The notes beneath the pieces were generated by a model. It made no database searches, was not told the origin of the DNA, and was given only the letters and a program-made list of their open reading frames with translations. This document shows, one piece after another, positions 1 to 8,655 of a stretch of 62,856 nt of DNA. The translations under genes were made by a program, and so were the position numbers. The number at the start of each line of letters is the position of its first letter. Positions within the stretch are counted from its first letter, which is position 1. Origin of the DNA: an uncultured Verrucomicrobia subdivision 3 bacterium (lineage in GTDB: Bacteria > Verrucomicrobiota > Verrucomicrobiia > Limisphaerales > UBA11358); assembly GCA_903820285.1 (NCBI GenBank), contig CAIJGS010000329.1, positions 1 to 62,856 of the forward strand. Direction: 5' to 3'.

Positions 1-33
1 ACTTTGCAGGCGGCGTAATCCGCCTCGTTCGAT

Positions 34-1101
34 ATGTTCACGAACCTTGATCAACCTGCCGGTCCGCTCGCTCGTCTGGCGCAGGATCTGCAAACCTTCC
101 CCGGTACCATACGGGTGCTGGTGACCACCTGCACGGTGTCCGTGCTGGCAGCAGTGCTCCTAAATTTCATCCTGGCCCGCCAGAGCCACGCGATTCGCTC
201 CCAAAAAAAAAGCACGGTGGAAACGGGGTCCATGCTCCTGTTCCTGGCCGGGTTCTATTTGCTGATCCGGACGCGTACAGGCGTTTATGATGTGCCCGCG
301 ATGTATCATCCGGCGGCGGTCGTCGGAGCCATTTTGTTGCTGCTGGGCACCACGGTGAATCTCATGGGCCGGTTTGCGCTGGGCCGGAACTGGGGCAATC
401 ACGTGGTGATTTACGAGGATCATCAACTCGTAACGCGCGGAGTTTATTATTTCGTGCGGCATCCGCTGTACGCCGGACTGATCTGGATGTTTCTGGGCGC
501 GTCGCTGGTGTTTCAAAACGGGGCCGCTCTGCTGGCCACGCTGTTTCTTTTTCTACCCGGCATGTATTACCGGGGCAAACAGGAGGAAAAGGTTTTGGTG
601 GCACAGTTTCCCGACTACGACAATTACCGCGACCGCACTGGCATGTTTTTCCCAATTTCCATGGGGCCCGAAGTGGCGCGTGTGCCGCGACCCGCGTTTG
701 CTTTTTGCCGCCTATCGCTAACGCTGATGCTCTGGCTCGCGTGGGGATTCCACCTGCTCTGGCTGGTCGCGGCGGTGCTGGTCATTCTGGTCGCATCGGT
801 GGCGTTAAAGGTCCAGCGTTCGCCGATGATCCAGCTTTATCAGCAGACTGTGCTGCGCGTCGTGCCCACCCTGCGCTATGAATTGCTGGATGTGCCGGCC
901 ATGCGGTTTGCGCACGGACTTGGCGCGCTCATGGCGTTGGGAGTGATCATTGGCATCCTGATGTCTCCGACGGGCGGCTGGTATGGACTGCTGGCGTTCT
1001 GCCTGCTGAAAACCATTGCGGCCTTGGGTTACTGCCCCGCCTCCAAACTGTTCGCCTGCATGCAAAAAGGCGGCTGTTGCGCCCTGACCCGCAGGTGCTG
1101 A
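34..1101 (+). CDS. Isoprenylcysteine methyltransferase-like (ICMT/PEMT) membrane protein fused to DUF4395
   Basis: A 355-residue integral membrane protein with about eight hydrophobic segments. Residues about 75-205 carry the ICMT/phospholipid-methyltransferase pattern: GRNWG, then VTRGVYYFVRHPLYAG and a C-terminal EEKVLVAQFPDYDNYRDR block, where the RHPxY and the E...Y residues contribute to the S-adenosylmethionine site in this family. Residues about 215-350 resemble DUF4395, with the RFAHGLG stretch and a Cys-rich tail (GYCPAS, FACMQKGGCC). The family methylates small or lipid substrates in membranes, but the substrate here cannot be told. The fusion suggests that the Cys-rich part and the methyltransferase act together. 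It stands alone, 91 bases ahead of the ExbB operon. Confidence 0.75.
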   Translation: MFTNLDQPAGPLARLAQDLQTFPGTIRVLVTTCTVSVLAAVLLNFILARQSHAIRSQKKSTVETGSMLLFLAGFYLLIRTRTGVYDVPAMYHPAAVVGAILLLLGTTVNLMGRFALGRNWGNHVVIYEDHQLVTRGVYYFVRHPLYAGLIWMFLGASLVFQNGAALLATLFLFLPGMYYRGKQEEKVLVAQFPDYDNYRDRTGMFFPISMGPEVARVPRPAFAFCRLSLTLMLWLAWGFHLLWLVAAVLVILVASVALKVQRSPMIQLYQQTVLRVVPTLRYELLDVPAMRFAHGLGALMALGVIIGILMSPTGGWYGLLAFCLLKTIAALGYCPASKLFACMQKGGCCALTRRC

Positions 1102-1192
1102 TCCATTTTACCCGGCCTTCGGATCGAGCAACCCATTCGCAAATCAAAACTTTGCGCTTTGAACTTGGGGCACAAACCCCTATACAAATCCC

Positions 1193-1807
1193 ATGCAGCC
1201 AACACTTCTGGGCGAGGGCGGACCGGTCATCTGGCTGATCCTGGTCGCCGCCGCCATCGCCGCCGCCGTGTTTATTGAACGGGCGCTCTATTGCCACCGT
1301 TCGCAGATCAACTCCGCTGAGTTTCTCAACGGCGTCCGCACCGTCATGAAACGGGGCAACGTCGTGGAGGCCATCTCCATTTGCGATGCCACCCCCGGAC
1401 CCGTGGCACGGTTGGTGAAAGCCGCCATTCTCACCCGCGAACTCGGCCGCGACCGCGTGCGCGAATCCGTCGAGGAAGCCGGCCTCACCGAAGTGCCCCG
1501 GCTGGAGGAAAAACTCAATCTGCTCGCCACCATCGCCCAGATCGCGCCGCTGCTCGGCCTGTTCGGCACCATCATCGGCTTCATTGACGTCTTCAAGCAC
1601 CTTGAGGAAAAGGGCTTGTACTCCAACATCCTGTTCATGTCCGGCGGGGTCAAGCAAGCCCTCATCTGCGCGGCCGCCGGCATCGCCGTGGCCATCCCGG
1701 CCCATGCGGGTTATAACTATCTCGTCAGCCGCGTGAACAAGATCGTCCTGGATATGGAACGCGCCGCCGCCGAGATCGTCAATATCGTCACCGAAGACGG
1801 CAAATGA
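1193..1807 (+). CDS. exbB: MotA/TolQ/ExbB proton-channel protein
   Basis: 204 residues with the ExbB/TolQ plan: one N-terminal membrane helix (about 10-30), a cytoplasmic loop, then two helices around LLGLFGTIIGFIDVF (about 120) and ALICAAAGIAVAIPAHAGY (about 155-172). The GLFGTIIGFI and A-GIAVAIPA stretches are the family signature that lines the proton path. It would couple the inner-membrane proton gradient to the TonB-like partner encoded two genes downstream. The stop overlaps the ExbD start (ATGA at 1804-1807), so translation is coupled. A second, unrelated ExbB lies at 57.8-58.5 kb. Confidence 0.9.
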   Translation: MQPTLLGEGGPVIWLILVAAAIAAAVFIERALYCHRSQINSAEFLNGVRTVMKRGNVVEAISICDATPGPVARLVKAAILTRELGRDRVRESVEEAGLTEVPRLEEKLNLLATIAQIAPLLGLFGTIIGFIDVFKHLEEKGLYSNILFMSGGVKQALICAAAGIAVAIPAHAGYNYLVSRVNKIVLDMERAAAEIVNIVTEDGK

Positions 1808-2232
1808 AATTTCCGCGCAACGCCAAGATCCTGCGCAGTCCGTTTGACATCGCGCCGTTCGCCGCGGTGTTTTTCCTGCTCGTCATTTTCGTGATGCTGG
1901 GCGGCCAGATGCCGGTGCCCGGCATTCCGCTGGACCCGCCCGCCGTGGCGAATCTGCCCGGGGTGGACAAGCCGGTCATTGCCGTGGCCGTGGACAGCCA
2001 GGGCACCTTGTATTACAAAAATAAAATGATCACCGAGCCGGAGCTGACCAATAGCCTGGCCGCCGCCCGCGCCGCGGCCCCGGAACCGCCCACGCTGGTC
2101 ATTCATGCGGATAAGCAGGTGACGTATTGGACACTCACCCATCTCGTAGGGCTGGCCCGCACGGCGGGCATCACCAATACGTTGCTGGCCACCCTGCCGC
2201 GCGTCACCGATCCGCCCCTGCCCCATGAATGA
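1804..2232 (+). CDS. exbD: ExbD/TolR-type biopolymer transport protein
   Basis: 142 residues: short cytoplasmic head, one membrane helix (about 17-36) preceded by the conserved aspartate in SPFDIAPFAAVFFLLV, then a periplasmic domain with the AVDSQGTLYYKNK and LVIHADKQVTYW strands typical of ExbD. The membrane-edge Asp is the protonated residue in the family. It overlaps exbB by 4 bases and the next gene by 8, which makes a tight operon. It lacks the usual proline after the first Asp motif, but the topology is standard. Confidence 0.88.
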   Translation: MKFPRNAKILRSPFDIAPFAAVFFLLVIFVMLGGQMPVPGIPLDPPAVANLPGVDKPVIAVAVDSQGTLYYKNKMITEPELTNSLAAARAAAPEPPTLVIHADKQVTYWTLTHLVGLARTAGITNTLLATLPRVTDPPLPHE

Positions 2233-3016
2233 GGCGCCCGCAGATCCCCGACCCCTGCCGCTGTCACCGCCGCCGGACGAAGGCTGGGCCTGGCGGAAAC
2301 TGGCCTGGCTGGCCGTCTTTCTTTTCGCCGTGCACATCGGCGCCCTGTTTGTTTTTGGCAGCAAAAAGCCGGTGACCGCCCGGGCCGTGATCAATCACGT
2401 GCCGCATTTGCAACTGACCAGCGAAGGCAATGAGCTGATCGCCCTCGGCGACCCGACCCTGTTTGTGCTGCCGCATCCGAATGATTTTGGCGCGCCCCTG
2501 TGGCAGCATCCCGCCGACCGGATCCGGCCTGCTTTTCATTACACCGAGGACCCGGAATTCTTGAAGTTGAACCCGCTATCCTTGGGAGCCACGTTCCAGG
2601 AATTTGTGCAGACAAACCGGTTTGCGCCCTACGCGCCGGATTTCAAACCGGCCTTGGAACTGGCCGCGCCCGCGCTCACCGATGAACCGGCGGTCACCGC
2701 TTCCACCTGGCGCATTACGGGCGACCTGGCCCGCCGGCCGCTACTGGACACCCCAGCGCTGCCCGTGCTGGCTTACAATGATGTACTGCCCCCCAGCAAG
2801 GTGCAGGTGTCGGTGAATGCGGAAGGATTTGTGGCCTCACTGGTGCCGCTGCCGCCGGAAAATGCCGTGGAGGCCAAGCAACGCGCCGAAGTGGGCGAAA
2901 CCAATGCGCTGCGCATCGCGCGCAAATTGCGCTTCGCCCCGGCAGCGCAGGCCACCTTTGGCGAAATCATTTTTAACTGGCACACCATGCCGCTGCTCAC
3001 CACCAACCCACCATGA
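2225..3016 (+). CDS. TonB-like energy transducer, divergent
   Basis: 263 residues. A Pro-rich cytoplasmic N-terminus is followed by one membrane helix (about 27-47, KLAWLAVFLFAVHIGALFVF) and a long periplasmic part. The C-terminal 70 residues follow the TonB C-domain plan (VQVSVNAEGFVASLVPL, then ALRIARKLRFAPA and GEIIFNW at the end), although the usual YPxxA motif is not visible. Its place directly after exbB-exbD supports a TonB role. The middle 120 residues match nothing I recognise. No receptor gene is adjacent. Confidence 0.6.
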   Translation: MNEAPADPRPLPLSPPPDEGWAWRKLAWLAVFLFAVHIGALFVFGSKKPVTARAVINHVPHLQLTSEGNELIALGDPTLFVLPHPNDFGAPLWQHPADRIRPAFHYTEDPEFLKLNPLSLGATFQEFVQTNRFAPYAPDFKPALELAAPALTDEPAVTASTWRITGDLARRPLLDTPALPVLAYNDVLPPSKVQVSVNAEGFVASLVPLPPENAVEAKQRAEVGETNALRIARKLRFAPAAQATFGEIIFNWHTMPLLTTNPP

Positions 3017-3237
3017 GCATCTCGCACCTGCTATCTGGTTACGTGGCTATGGCGCTGGGCGCGCTCTGTGTGGTGGGCATCCTCTCCGAAATGCGCCGCC
3101 GCCGCTTCGGTCCCGCGCATCCCGAAGACCGCGTGTTCCGCTGCCGCAAATGCCAGCACGTGTACACGGACGATGCCGACGTGGACCGCTCCCGCTGCCC
3201 GCACTGCGGGAAGCTCAATGAGCCGATTGTGTTTTAG
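3013..3237 (+). CDS. Small membrane-anchored zinc-ribbon protein
   Basis: 74 residues. An N-terminal hydrophobic helix (about 8-26) is followed by a basic stretch and a four-cysteine zinc ribbon: CRKC at about 46-49 and CPHC at about 63-66, with the ribbon facing the cytoplasm if the helix is a simple anchor. The ATGA overlap with the TonB-like gene makes it the last member of the ExbB-ExbD-TonB-like operon. Function unknown; a structural or protein-binding role in the complex is an inference from position. Confidence 0.6.
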   Translation: MSISHLLSGYVAMALGALCVVGILSEMRRRRFGPAHPEDRVFRCRKCQHVYTDDADVDRSRCPHCGKLNEPIVF

Positions 3238-3282
3238 ACAGAATGACAGAATATTGCAGAATCGGATAAATCCTCAGTCCAA

Positions 3283-3999
3283 TCACTGCCCAGCCGCCGC
3301 ATCTAACGGCTTGAAGAACCTCCCCGAACGCGGCAGCCAGCCTTCCGTCTTATCCAGCGACAACACCACATCCGTGGCCTTGCCCACAATACGCTTCCGC
3401 TCCACCGTGCCAAAATAGCGGGAATCAAAACTGTTGTCGCGATTGTCGCCCATCATGAAATACTGGCCCGCCGGCACCTGCACCGGACCGAACGTCCGCT
3501 TCGCCGGCAGGCTCGGAATGGCCATCACCGCGTGCGTATGCGTGGGCAATTGTTCCGTGACAACCTGGCTTTGCAACTGCTCATCCGCCGAAAGCCGCTC
3601 CGCAATGCCCGTACCGGCCGGCGCATATTCAACCGGTTTGCCATTGATGATCAATTGCTCGTCTCGCAGTTCAATCACATCGCCGGGCAGACCGATCACG
3701 CGCTTCACCAGCCGGGTTTCATCCTTGGGCGAATAAAAAACCACAATGTCGCCCCGCTGTGGATTCCCCCACTCGGCCAGATGCCAGGTGGTAAACGGCA
3801 CCTTCAGATCATAGGCCAGTTTGTTTATAAACACGCGGTCGCCTTCCAGAATCGTCGGTTTCATGGACCCGGTTGGCACATCATTCCAGTCGGCCAGCGA
3901 AGAGCGGATGGAGAACAGCACCATCGCCATGATAAGAATGGGCCGGATTTCCTTTCGCCAGTAATGGCGGACCCGGGGACTGAGCAGAGCTTGCTTCAT
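3283..3999 (-). CDS. lepB: Signal peptidase I
   Basis: 238 residues from the ATG at 3999. The open frame continues upstream to 4332, but the extra 111 residues look non-coding. One N-terminal membrane helix is followed by box B PTGSMKPTI with nucleophile Ser45, and box D RLVKRVIGLPGD with general base Lys99. Box E appears as GDNRDNSFDSRYFG. Together these give the Ser/Lys dyad that cleaves signal peptides at the outer face of the inner membrane. The gene stands alone and is divergent from the subtilase gene at 4141. Secreted products in this window (4141, 26599, 59209) are plausible substrates. Confidence 0.93.
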   Translation of the reverse strand: MKQALLSPRVRHYWRKEIRPILIMAMVLFSIRSSLADWNDVPTGSMKPTILEGDRVFINKLAYDLKVPFTTWHLAEWGNPQRGDIVVFYSPKDETRLVKRVIGLPGDVIELRDEQLIINGKPVEYAPAGTGIAERLSADEQLQSQVVTEQLPTHTHAVMAIPSLPAKRTFGPVQVPAGQYFMMGDNRDNSFDSRYFGTVERKRIVGKATDVVLSLDKTEGWLPRSGRFFKPLDAAAGQ

Positions 4000-4140
4000 G
4001 CTGGTTTTGACCTGACAGACGCCGAAGCGTTCAAAGCAAGATAGCCCCCAACTGCCTACATCACGCCAGCCGGACGGCCTTGCCCCCCTTTTGTTTTGCC
4101 AATTTAAACGCCCCCTCCTATTCTGCCCACACTTGGATTT

Positions 4141-6225
4141 ATGAAAGCACCCGGAAAATTCACCCTCCCATTTCTGCTCTTTTGTATCTTCGTTTGGTTC
4201 GCCCCGCGTGCGCTGGCCCATTTGCCTCAGGAGTACGTCGAAGGCGATGTTCTCATCACCTTCAAACCCGGCGCGAGCCTCACCGCCGGCACCAACGCGC
4301 TCGCCCGTCATTCGTTGAACTTGAAAAAACATTTCCCCGAATTATCCCGCCTCCGGGGCAAACACTCCGGTCTCGTTCATGATAACTCCCGCACCACCGC
4401 CCAATTAATGGCCGAATTGCAGGCCGACCCCGCCGTCGAATCCGTGGAACCCAATTACCTCCGCTGGGTCACCGCCGTCCCGAACGACACGCTCTTCACC
4501 AACCTCTGGGGCCTCCAAAATACCGCCCAATCCGTCAACGGCAATACCGGCACCAGCGGCGCGGACATCCGGTTTGTGCCCGCGTGGGCGCTGGCGCGGC
4601 CTACCACCAATCCCGTGGTGGTCGCCGTCATCGACACCGGCGTGGATTACACCCACCCCGATCTTGCCTCGAATATGTGGGTTAACCCCGGTGAAATTGC
4701 CACCAACGGATTGGATGACGATGGCAACGGTTACGTGGATGACGTTTACGGCTACGATTTCGCCGACAACACCTCCAACCCCACGGACTCCGGTTATCAT
4801 GGCACTCATGTGGCCGGCACCATCGCCGCCATTGGCAACAATAATTTGGGCGTGATCGGCGTCAACTACCAGGCCCATATCATGGCACTACGGGTTTCGA
4901 GCGATGGCGAAACCATCTCCTCCGCCGCCGAAATTTCGGCGCTGGGCTATGCAACCCTGATGAAAAACCGCGGCGTCAATCTGGTGGCCATCAACGCCTC
5001 CTTTGGCGGCGGCGGCTACAGCAGCACCGAGTCGGCCGCCATCCAGGCCGCCGGCAATGCGGGTATTATCTTTTGCGCCGCCGCCGGCAACGCCACCAAT
5101 AACAACGACACCGCCGCCTTTTATCCGGCCAATTACCGGCTCACGAATATGATCGTGGTGGCCGCCAGCGATCAGAACGATTCGCTGGCCTATTTTTCCA
5201 ACTACGGTGCCAGCACCGTGGACTTGGCCGCGCCGGGAGTAAATATTCTCTCCACCCTGCCTGTGGCCCAGGCGACCACCACGGCTTATGTGCAGCAGAG
5301 CACCAACATCTACAGCGCCACGGAATTGACCTATTCCGGCACCACCACAGGCATTACCGCTACCGTCTATTATTGCGGCTTGGGCAATCCCACTGACTTT
5401 CCTGCCGGAGTGCGCAGTAATCTGGCCCTGATCCAGCGCGGCACCCTCACGTTTTCCAATAAGGTGGTCAATGCCATGGCAGCCGGTGCCCGCGGAGCGA
5501 TCATCTTTAACAACACCAATGGAAATTTTCTGGGAACCCTGGGAGGATCCAATAACTGGATTCCGGCCATCTCCCTGGCCCAGGCCGACGGCCAGACCTT
5601 GCAGGCACTGCTGCCCGTCACGGCCAAGCTGTTTAACGGGGTGGATCCGGCCAATATCTACCAGTACTTGGACGGCACCTCCATGGCGACCCCGCACGTG
5701 GCCGGAGCGGTGGCCTTTGCCGCGCAGAATTTCCCGACGGAAACCGTCAGCCAGCGCATTCAGCGGGTGCTCAACAACGTGGACGCCGTTGCGGGCCTGA
5801 CCGGCAAAGTCCGCACCGGCGGCCGGTTGAATCTGCAACGCATCGTGGACACCGATCGCAATGGCCTGCCCGACTGGTGGGAGCAGCAATATTTTGGCCA
5901 CCTCACCGGCACCAGCACGAATACCGATGCCGACCACGATGGCCTGAACAACCTCGCCGAATTTCTGGCCGGCACCAACCCGACGAATGCCAACTCAAAC
6001 CTCGGCGTGAAAATCCTCTCCGTCAGCAAAAGCAATACCGTGTCCGTGGCTTGGGCCAGCGTGGCGGGCAAAACCTACTGGGTGGAACGCGCCACCAATT
6101 TAACCGGCGGTTTCCACACGGTGATCCAAACCAATATCGCGGCCACCGCGCCGACCAATACCATCACCGACACCAATCTCCTAAGCGGCAAAATCCGGTT
6201 CTACCGCGTGGGCGTGGAGCAATAA
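4141..6225 (+). CDS. Secreted subtilisin-like serine protease (peptidase S8) with PA insert
   Basis: 694 residues. Signal peptide about 1-26 (ending PRALA), then an inhibitor-like propeptide about 30-105 with the VLITFKPG strand. The S8 catalytic domain has Asp165 (AVIDTGVDYTHPDL), His223 (YHGTHVAGTIAA) and Ser514 (LDGTSMATPHVAGAVA). A protease-associated domain is inserted between His and Ser (about 375-500). After the catalytic domain comes a short linker with Asp-rich, thrombospondin-3-like calcium motifs (DTDRNGLPDWWEQQYFG, NTDADHDGLNNLAEFLAGT), which I recall as common in Verrucomicrobia, and a final beta-rich domain. Probably exported and self-processed. It is convergent with the kinase gene that follows. 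Confidence 0.92.
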   Translation: MKAPGKFTLPFLLFCIFVWFAPRALAHLPQEYVEGDVLITFKPGASLTAGTNALARHSLNLKKHFPELSRLRGKHSGLVHDNSRTTAQLMAELQADPAVESVEPNYLRWVTAVPNDTLFTNLWGLQNTAQSVNGNTGTSGADIRFVPAWALARPTTNPVVVAVIDTGVDYTHPDLASNMWVNPGEIATNGLDDDGNGYVDDVYGYDFADNTSNPTDSGYHGTHVAGTIAAIGNNNLGVIGVNYQAHIMALRVSSDGETISSAAEISALGYATLMKNRGVNLVAINASFGGGGYSSTESAAIQAAGNAGIIFCAAAGNATNNNDTAAFYPANYRLTNMIVVAASDQNDSLAYFSNYGASTVDLAAPGVNILSTLPVAQATTTAYVQQSTNIYSATELTYSGTTTGITATVYYCGLGNPTDFPAGVRSNLALIQRGTLTFSNKVVNAMAAGARGAIIFNNTNGNFLGTLGGSNNWIPAISLAQADGQTLQALLPVTAKLFNGVDPANIYQYLDGTSMATPHVAGAVAFAAQNFPTETVSQRIQRVLNNVDAVAGLTGKVRTGGRLNLQRIVDTDRNGLPDWWEQQYFGHLTGTSTNTDADHDGLNNLAEFLAGTNPTNANSNLGVKILSVSKSNTVSVAWASVAGKTYWVERATNLTGGFHTVIQTNIAATAPTNTITDTNLLSGKIRFYRVGVEQ

Positions 6226-6247
6226 TCACCGGCCGACAGCGGCAGCG

Positions 6248-7816
6248 TCAGGACAGCGTTTTGGTTCCCGCATGCGCCGGCAGCCAGAGTTCCACGGATG
6301 TGCCCATGCCGGGGGCACTCCGGAGGTTGATAAATCCATCGTGCTCCTTGATGATGCCCCGGACAATCGACAGCCCCAGCCCGGTACCTTTGCCGGCCTC
6401 TTTTGTGGTATAAAACGGTTCGAAAATTTTCTCCTGTTGGGCCGGCTCAATGCCCACGCCCGTGTCCTTGACGCGGATCATCACATACGTCCCCGCCCGC
6501 GCTTCCGGATGCGCGGCCACCTCTTCCGCCCCGGCCAGGATATTCTCCGCCGAGATGGTCAGTTCACCGCCCACTGGCAGGGCATCCCGGGCATTGATGC
6601 ACAGGTTGAGGAGCACCCGGTGCAGCTGAGTCGGGTCACCGAAGACCGTCCAAAGATCCGGCGCAATGCGGGTATGAATATGGATGGCTTTGGGAAACGT
6701 TTCCTGGATGATGCCCGTGATTTCGCGGATGATCTGGCCCAGCAGCAGCAACTCGCGCCGCCGATCCTCGCCCCCGCGGGCAAACATCAGCATTTGCTCC
6801 ACCAGCTTGACGCCGCGCTCCGCGCTGCTGCGAATCGCCCCGGCCAGCCGGCGGCTGTCCTCATCGCCGTTGGTGTTGAGCAGCAGCCGGGAGGAAATCA
6901 GGATGGGCGACAGCACATTGTTGAGGTCATGGGCCAGGCCGGTCGCCAGGGTACCCATGCTTTCCATGCGCTGGGCGCGCTGGAACTGGGTTTCCAGTTT
7001 CTTTTTTTCCGAAAGATCCTCCACCAGACCAATCGCATAAACCTGCCCCGGCACGGCCTCGCGCACCACTGATACCGTCAGCCGGCCGGAAATGATTTTC
7101 CGGTCCTTGCGCAAATAGCGTTTTTCAATCTGGTAAAACTCGCGTTTGCCCGCCAGCAGGTCACGGTAGAGCGCCAAATCCGCCTGCGCATCCTCCGGAT
7201 GGGTGAATTCCATGAACGTCATCCCCCGCAATTCATCCTCGGTGTAGCCGAGCAGCCGCTGCAAGGCACGATTGCATTTGAGGGGCCGCGCATGCGGTCC
7301 CACCAGGGCCATGCCGATGGCTACATTCTCGAACATCACCCGGAACTCGGTCTCGCTCTTGCGGAGCAGTTCCTCGGTCCATTTGCGTTCCGTGATGTCC
7401 TCGGCAATCCCGACAATGCGCGTTACTTTGCCGGCGGCATCCTTCACCGGAAAGGCCCGGCTGTGAACCCACCGCACGGTCCCGTTGGGGCGGACAATGC
7501 GATACTCCTCGTCGTATTTGCCCGCCACCTGCCGGATCAGGACGCAATCCAGCACCCGGGCGCGATCTTCCGGGTGGATCGCCTCCGACCACAGATGGGG
7601 GGAGGCATATAGTTCCGCGCATGACCGGCCCCAGATGCTTTCGTACCCCGGGCTGATGTAGAGCATCCGGGTTTTCGCCACATCCGTCATCCAGAAGACC
7701 TCGTGAATGTTCTCCACCACCTGGCGGAACATTTCCTCGCTCTCCCGCAATTTCAGTTCAACAGCCCCGGCATCATTCCCCGCCGGCGGCAGATCGGATC
7801 CTTCCATCGCCTTCAT
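6248..7816 (-). CDS. Cytosolic PAS-PAS sensor histidine kinase
   Basis: 522 residues, no membrane segment. Two PAS/PAC units (about 25-145 and 150-270; YRIVRPNGTVRWVHSRAFPV is a PAC strand) precede a HisKA box with phospho-acceptor His296 (GLAHDLNN) and a HATPase domain with an N box (LNLCINARDAL) and G boxes DTGVGIEP and KGTGLGLSIV. There is no receiver domain. It reads in the same direction as the FixJ-type regulator and kinase just upstream (8032-10193), separated by 215 bases, so it may feed the same regulator. The signal is unknown. Confidence 0.88.
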   Translation of the reverse strand: MKAMEGSDLPPAGNDAGAVELKLRESEEMFRQVVENIHEVFWMTDVAKTRMLYISPGYESIWGRSCAELYASPHLWSEAIHPEDRARVLDCVLIRQVAGKYDEEYRIVRPNGTVRWVHSRAFPVKDAAGKVTRIVGIAEDITERKWTEELLRKSETEFRVMFENVAIGMALVGPHARPLKCNRALQRLLGYTEDELRGMTFMEFTHPEDAQADLALYRDLLAGKREFYQIEKRYLRKDRKIISGRLTVSVVREAVPGQVYAIGLVEDLSEKKKLETQFQRAQRMESMGTLATGLAHDLNNVLSPILISSRLLLNTNGDEDSRRLAGAIRSSAERGVKLVEQMLMFARGGEDRRRELLLLGQIIREITGIIQETFPKAIHIHTRIAPDLWTVFGDPTQLHRVLLNLCINARDALPVGGELTISAENILAGAEEVAAHPEARAGTYVMIRVKDTGVGIEPAQQEKIFEPFYTTKEAGKGTGLGLSIVRGIIKEHDGFINLRSAPGMGTSVELWLPAHAGTKTLS

Positions 7817-8031
7817 TTACCTTTCCCGCCATTGTTCACATTCACCCAAAAATAGTTCATGCCATAATGAACCGGAACCGGCGGGGGAACGCTACTGTCC
7901 ATTGGTACAGGTGACACGAATCCGGCTGAACCCGCGAATAGCCAAATATTTATGAAAACCGGCAAACCACCTTGGAACGGCGGACCCGCAGCCGCAAACT
8001 TTCGCCAATTAACTCGCTCTCCCGGCCGGGT

Positions 8032-8655
8032 TCAGCCCGTCTCCCCGGTGATTTTTTCCGCCATCCGCACCAGTTCGGCCAGCGATTTGGCGCGCATCTT
8101 CTGCATGATATTGGCGCGATGAAACTTTACCGTCCGCTCGGCCGTGGCCAGTTCGCCGGCCACCTGTTTGTTCAACCGGCCGGCCGTGATGAGCGCCATC
8201 ACCTCGCGCTCGCGCGGCGTCAGCTGCTTGTAACGGGCGCGCACTTCCCGGAACTCCATCCGTTCCTCGTGGGCCACCGCATCCCGGGCCAGGGCCATCC
8301 GGATGGCGTCCAGCAGATGCGCGGTCTGGAACGGTTTCGTCAGAAACTCTACCGCCCCCGCCTTCATGGCGCGCACCGACATCGGGATGTCCCCGTGGGC
8401 CGTAATAAAGATTACCGGGACGGTGTTGCCCAGCCGGTTCAATTCCCGTTGCAACTCCAGCCCGCCCATCCCCGGCATGCGCACATCCAGCACCAGACAG
8501 GCCGGCACATCCCGGCGCGGGTGCTCGAGAAATTCCCGGGCCGAGGCAAACGTCTGCACCTTGAAACCGGCGCACCGCAGCAACCGCCCCGTGGAACGCC
8601 GCACCGACAGGTCATCGTCCACCACATAAACCATGGGCTCTGGCTTCGCGCTCAC
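8032..8655 (-). CDS. FixJ/NarL-type response regulator
   Basis: 207 residues from a GTG at 8655 that overlaps the upstream kinase stop (GTGA, 8652-8655). This start is preferred to a longer frame beginning at 8727. The receiver domain (about 8-120) has the acidic pair in VYVVDDD, phospho-acceptor Asp57 (LVLDVRMPG), the Thr in FITAHGD and Lys in LTKPFQ. The C-terminal LuxR-type HTH (about 140-200) has LTPREREVMALITAGRLNKQ and the recognition helix in TVKFHRANIMQKM. FixJ-family regulators activate or repress transcription after phosphorylation by the linked PAS kinase. Partner: the kinase at 8652-10193. Confidence 0.93.
   Translation of the reverse strand: MSAKPEPMVYVVDDDLSVRRSTGRLLRCAGFKVQTFASAREFLEHPRRDVPACLVLDVRMPGMGGLELQRELNRLGNTVPVIFITAHGDIPMSVRAMKAGAVEFLTKPFQTAHLLDAIRMALARDAVAHEERMEFREVRARYKQLTPREREVMALITAGRLNKQVAGELATAERTVKFHRANIMQKMRAKSLAELVRMAEKITGETG

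Noticed and set aside
4000..4332. Upstream extension of the signal peptidase frame
   Set aside because: Extra 111 residues overlap the subtilase promoter and start region; the ATG at 3999 gives the normal N-terminus.
4888..5937. 349-codon minus-strand open frame
   Set aside because: Antisense to the subtilase; no domain.
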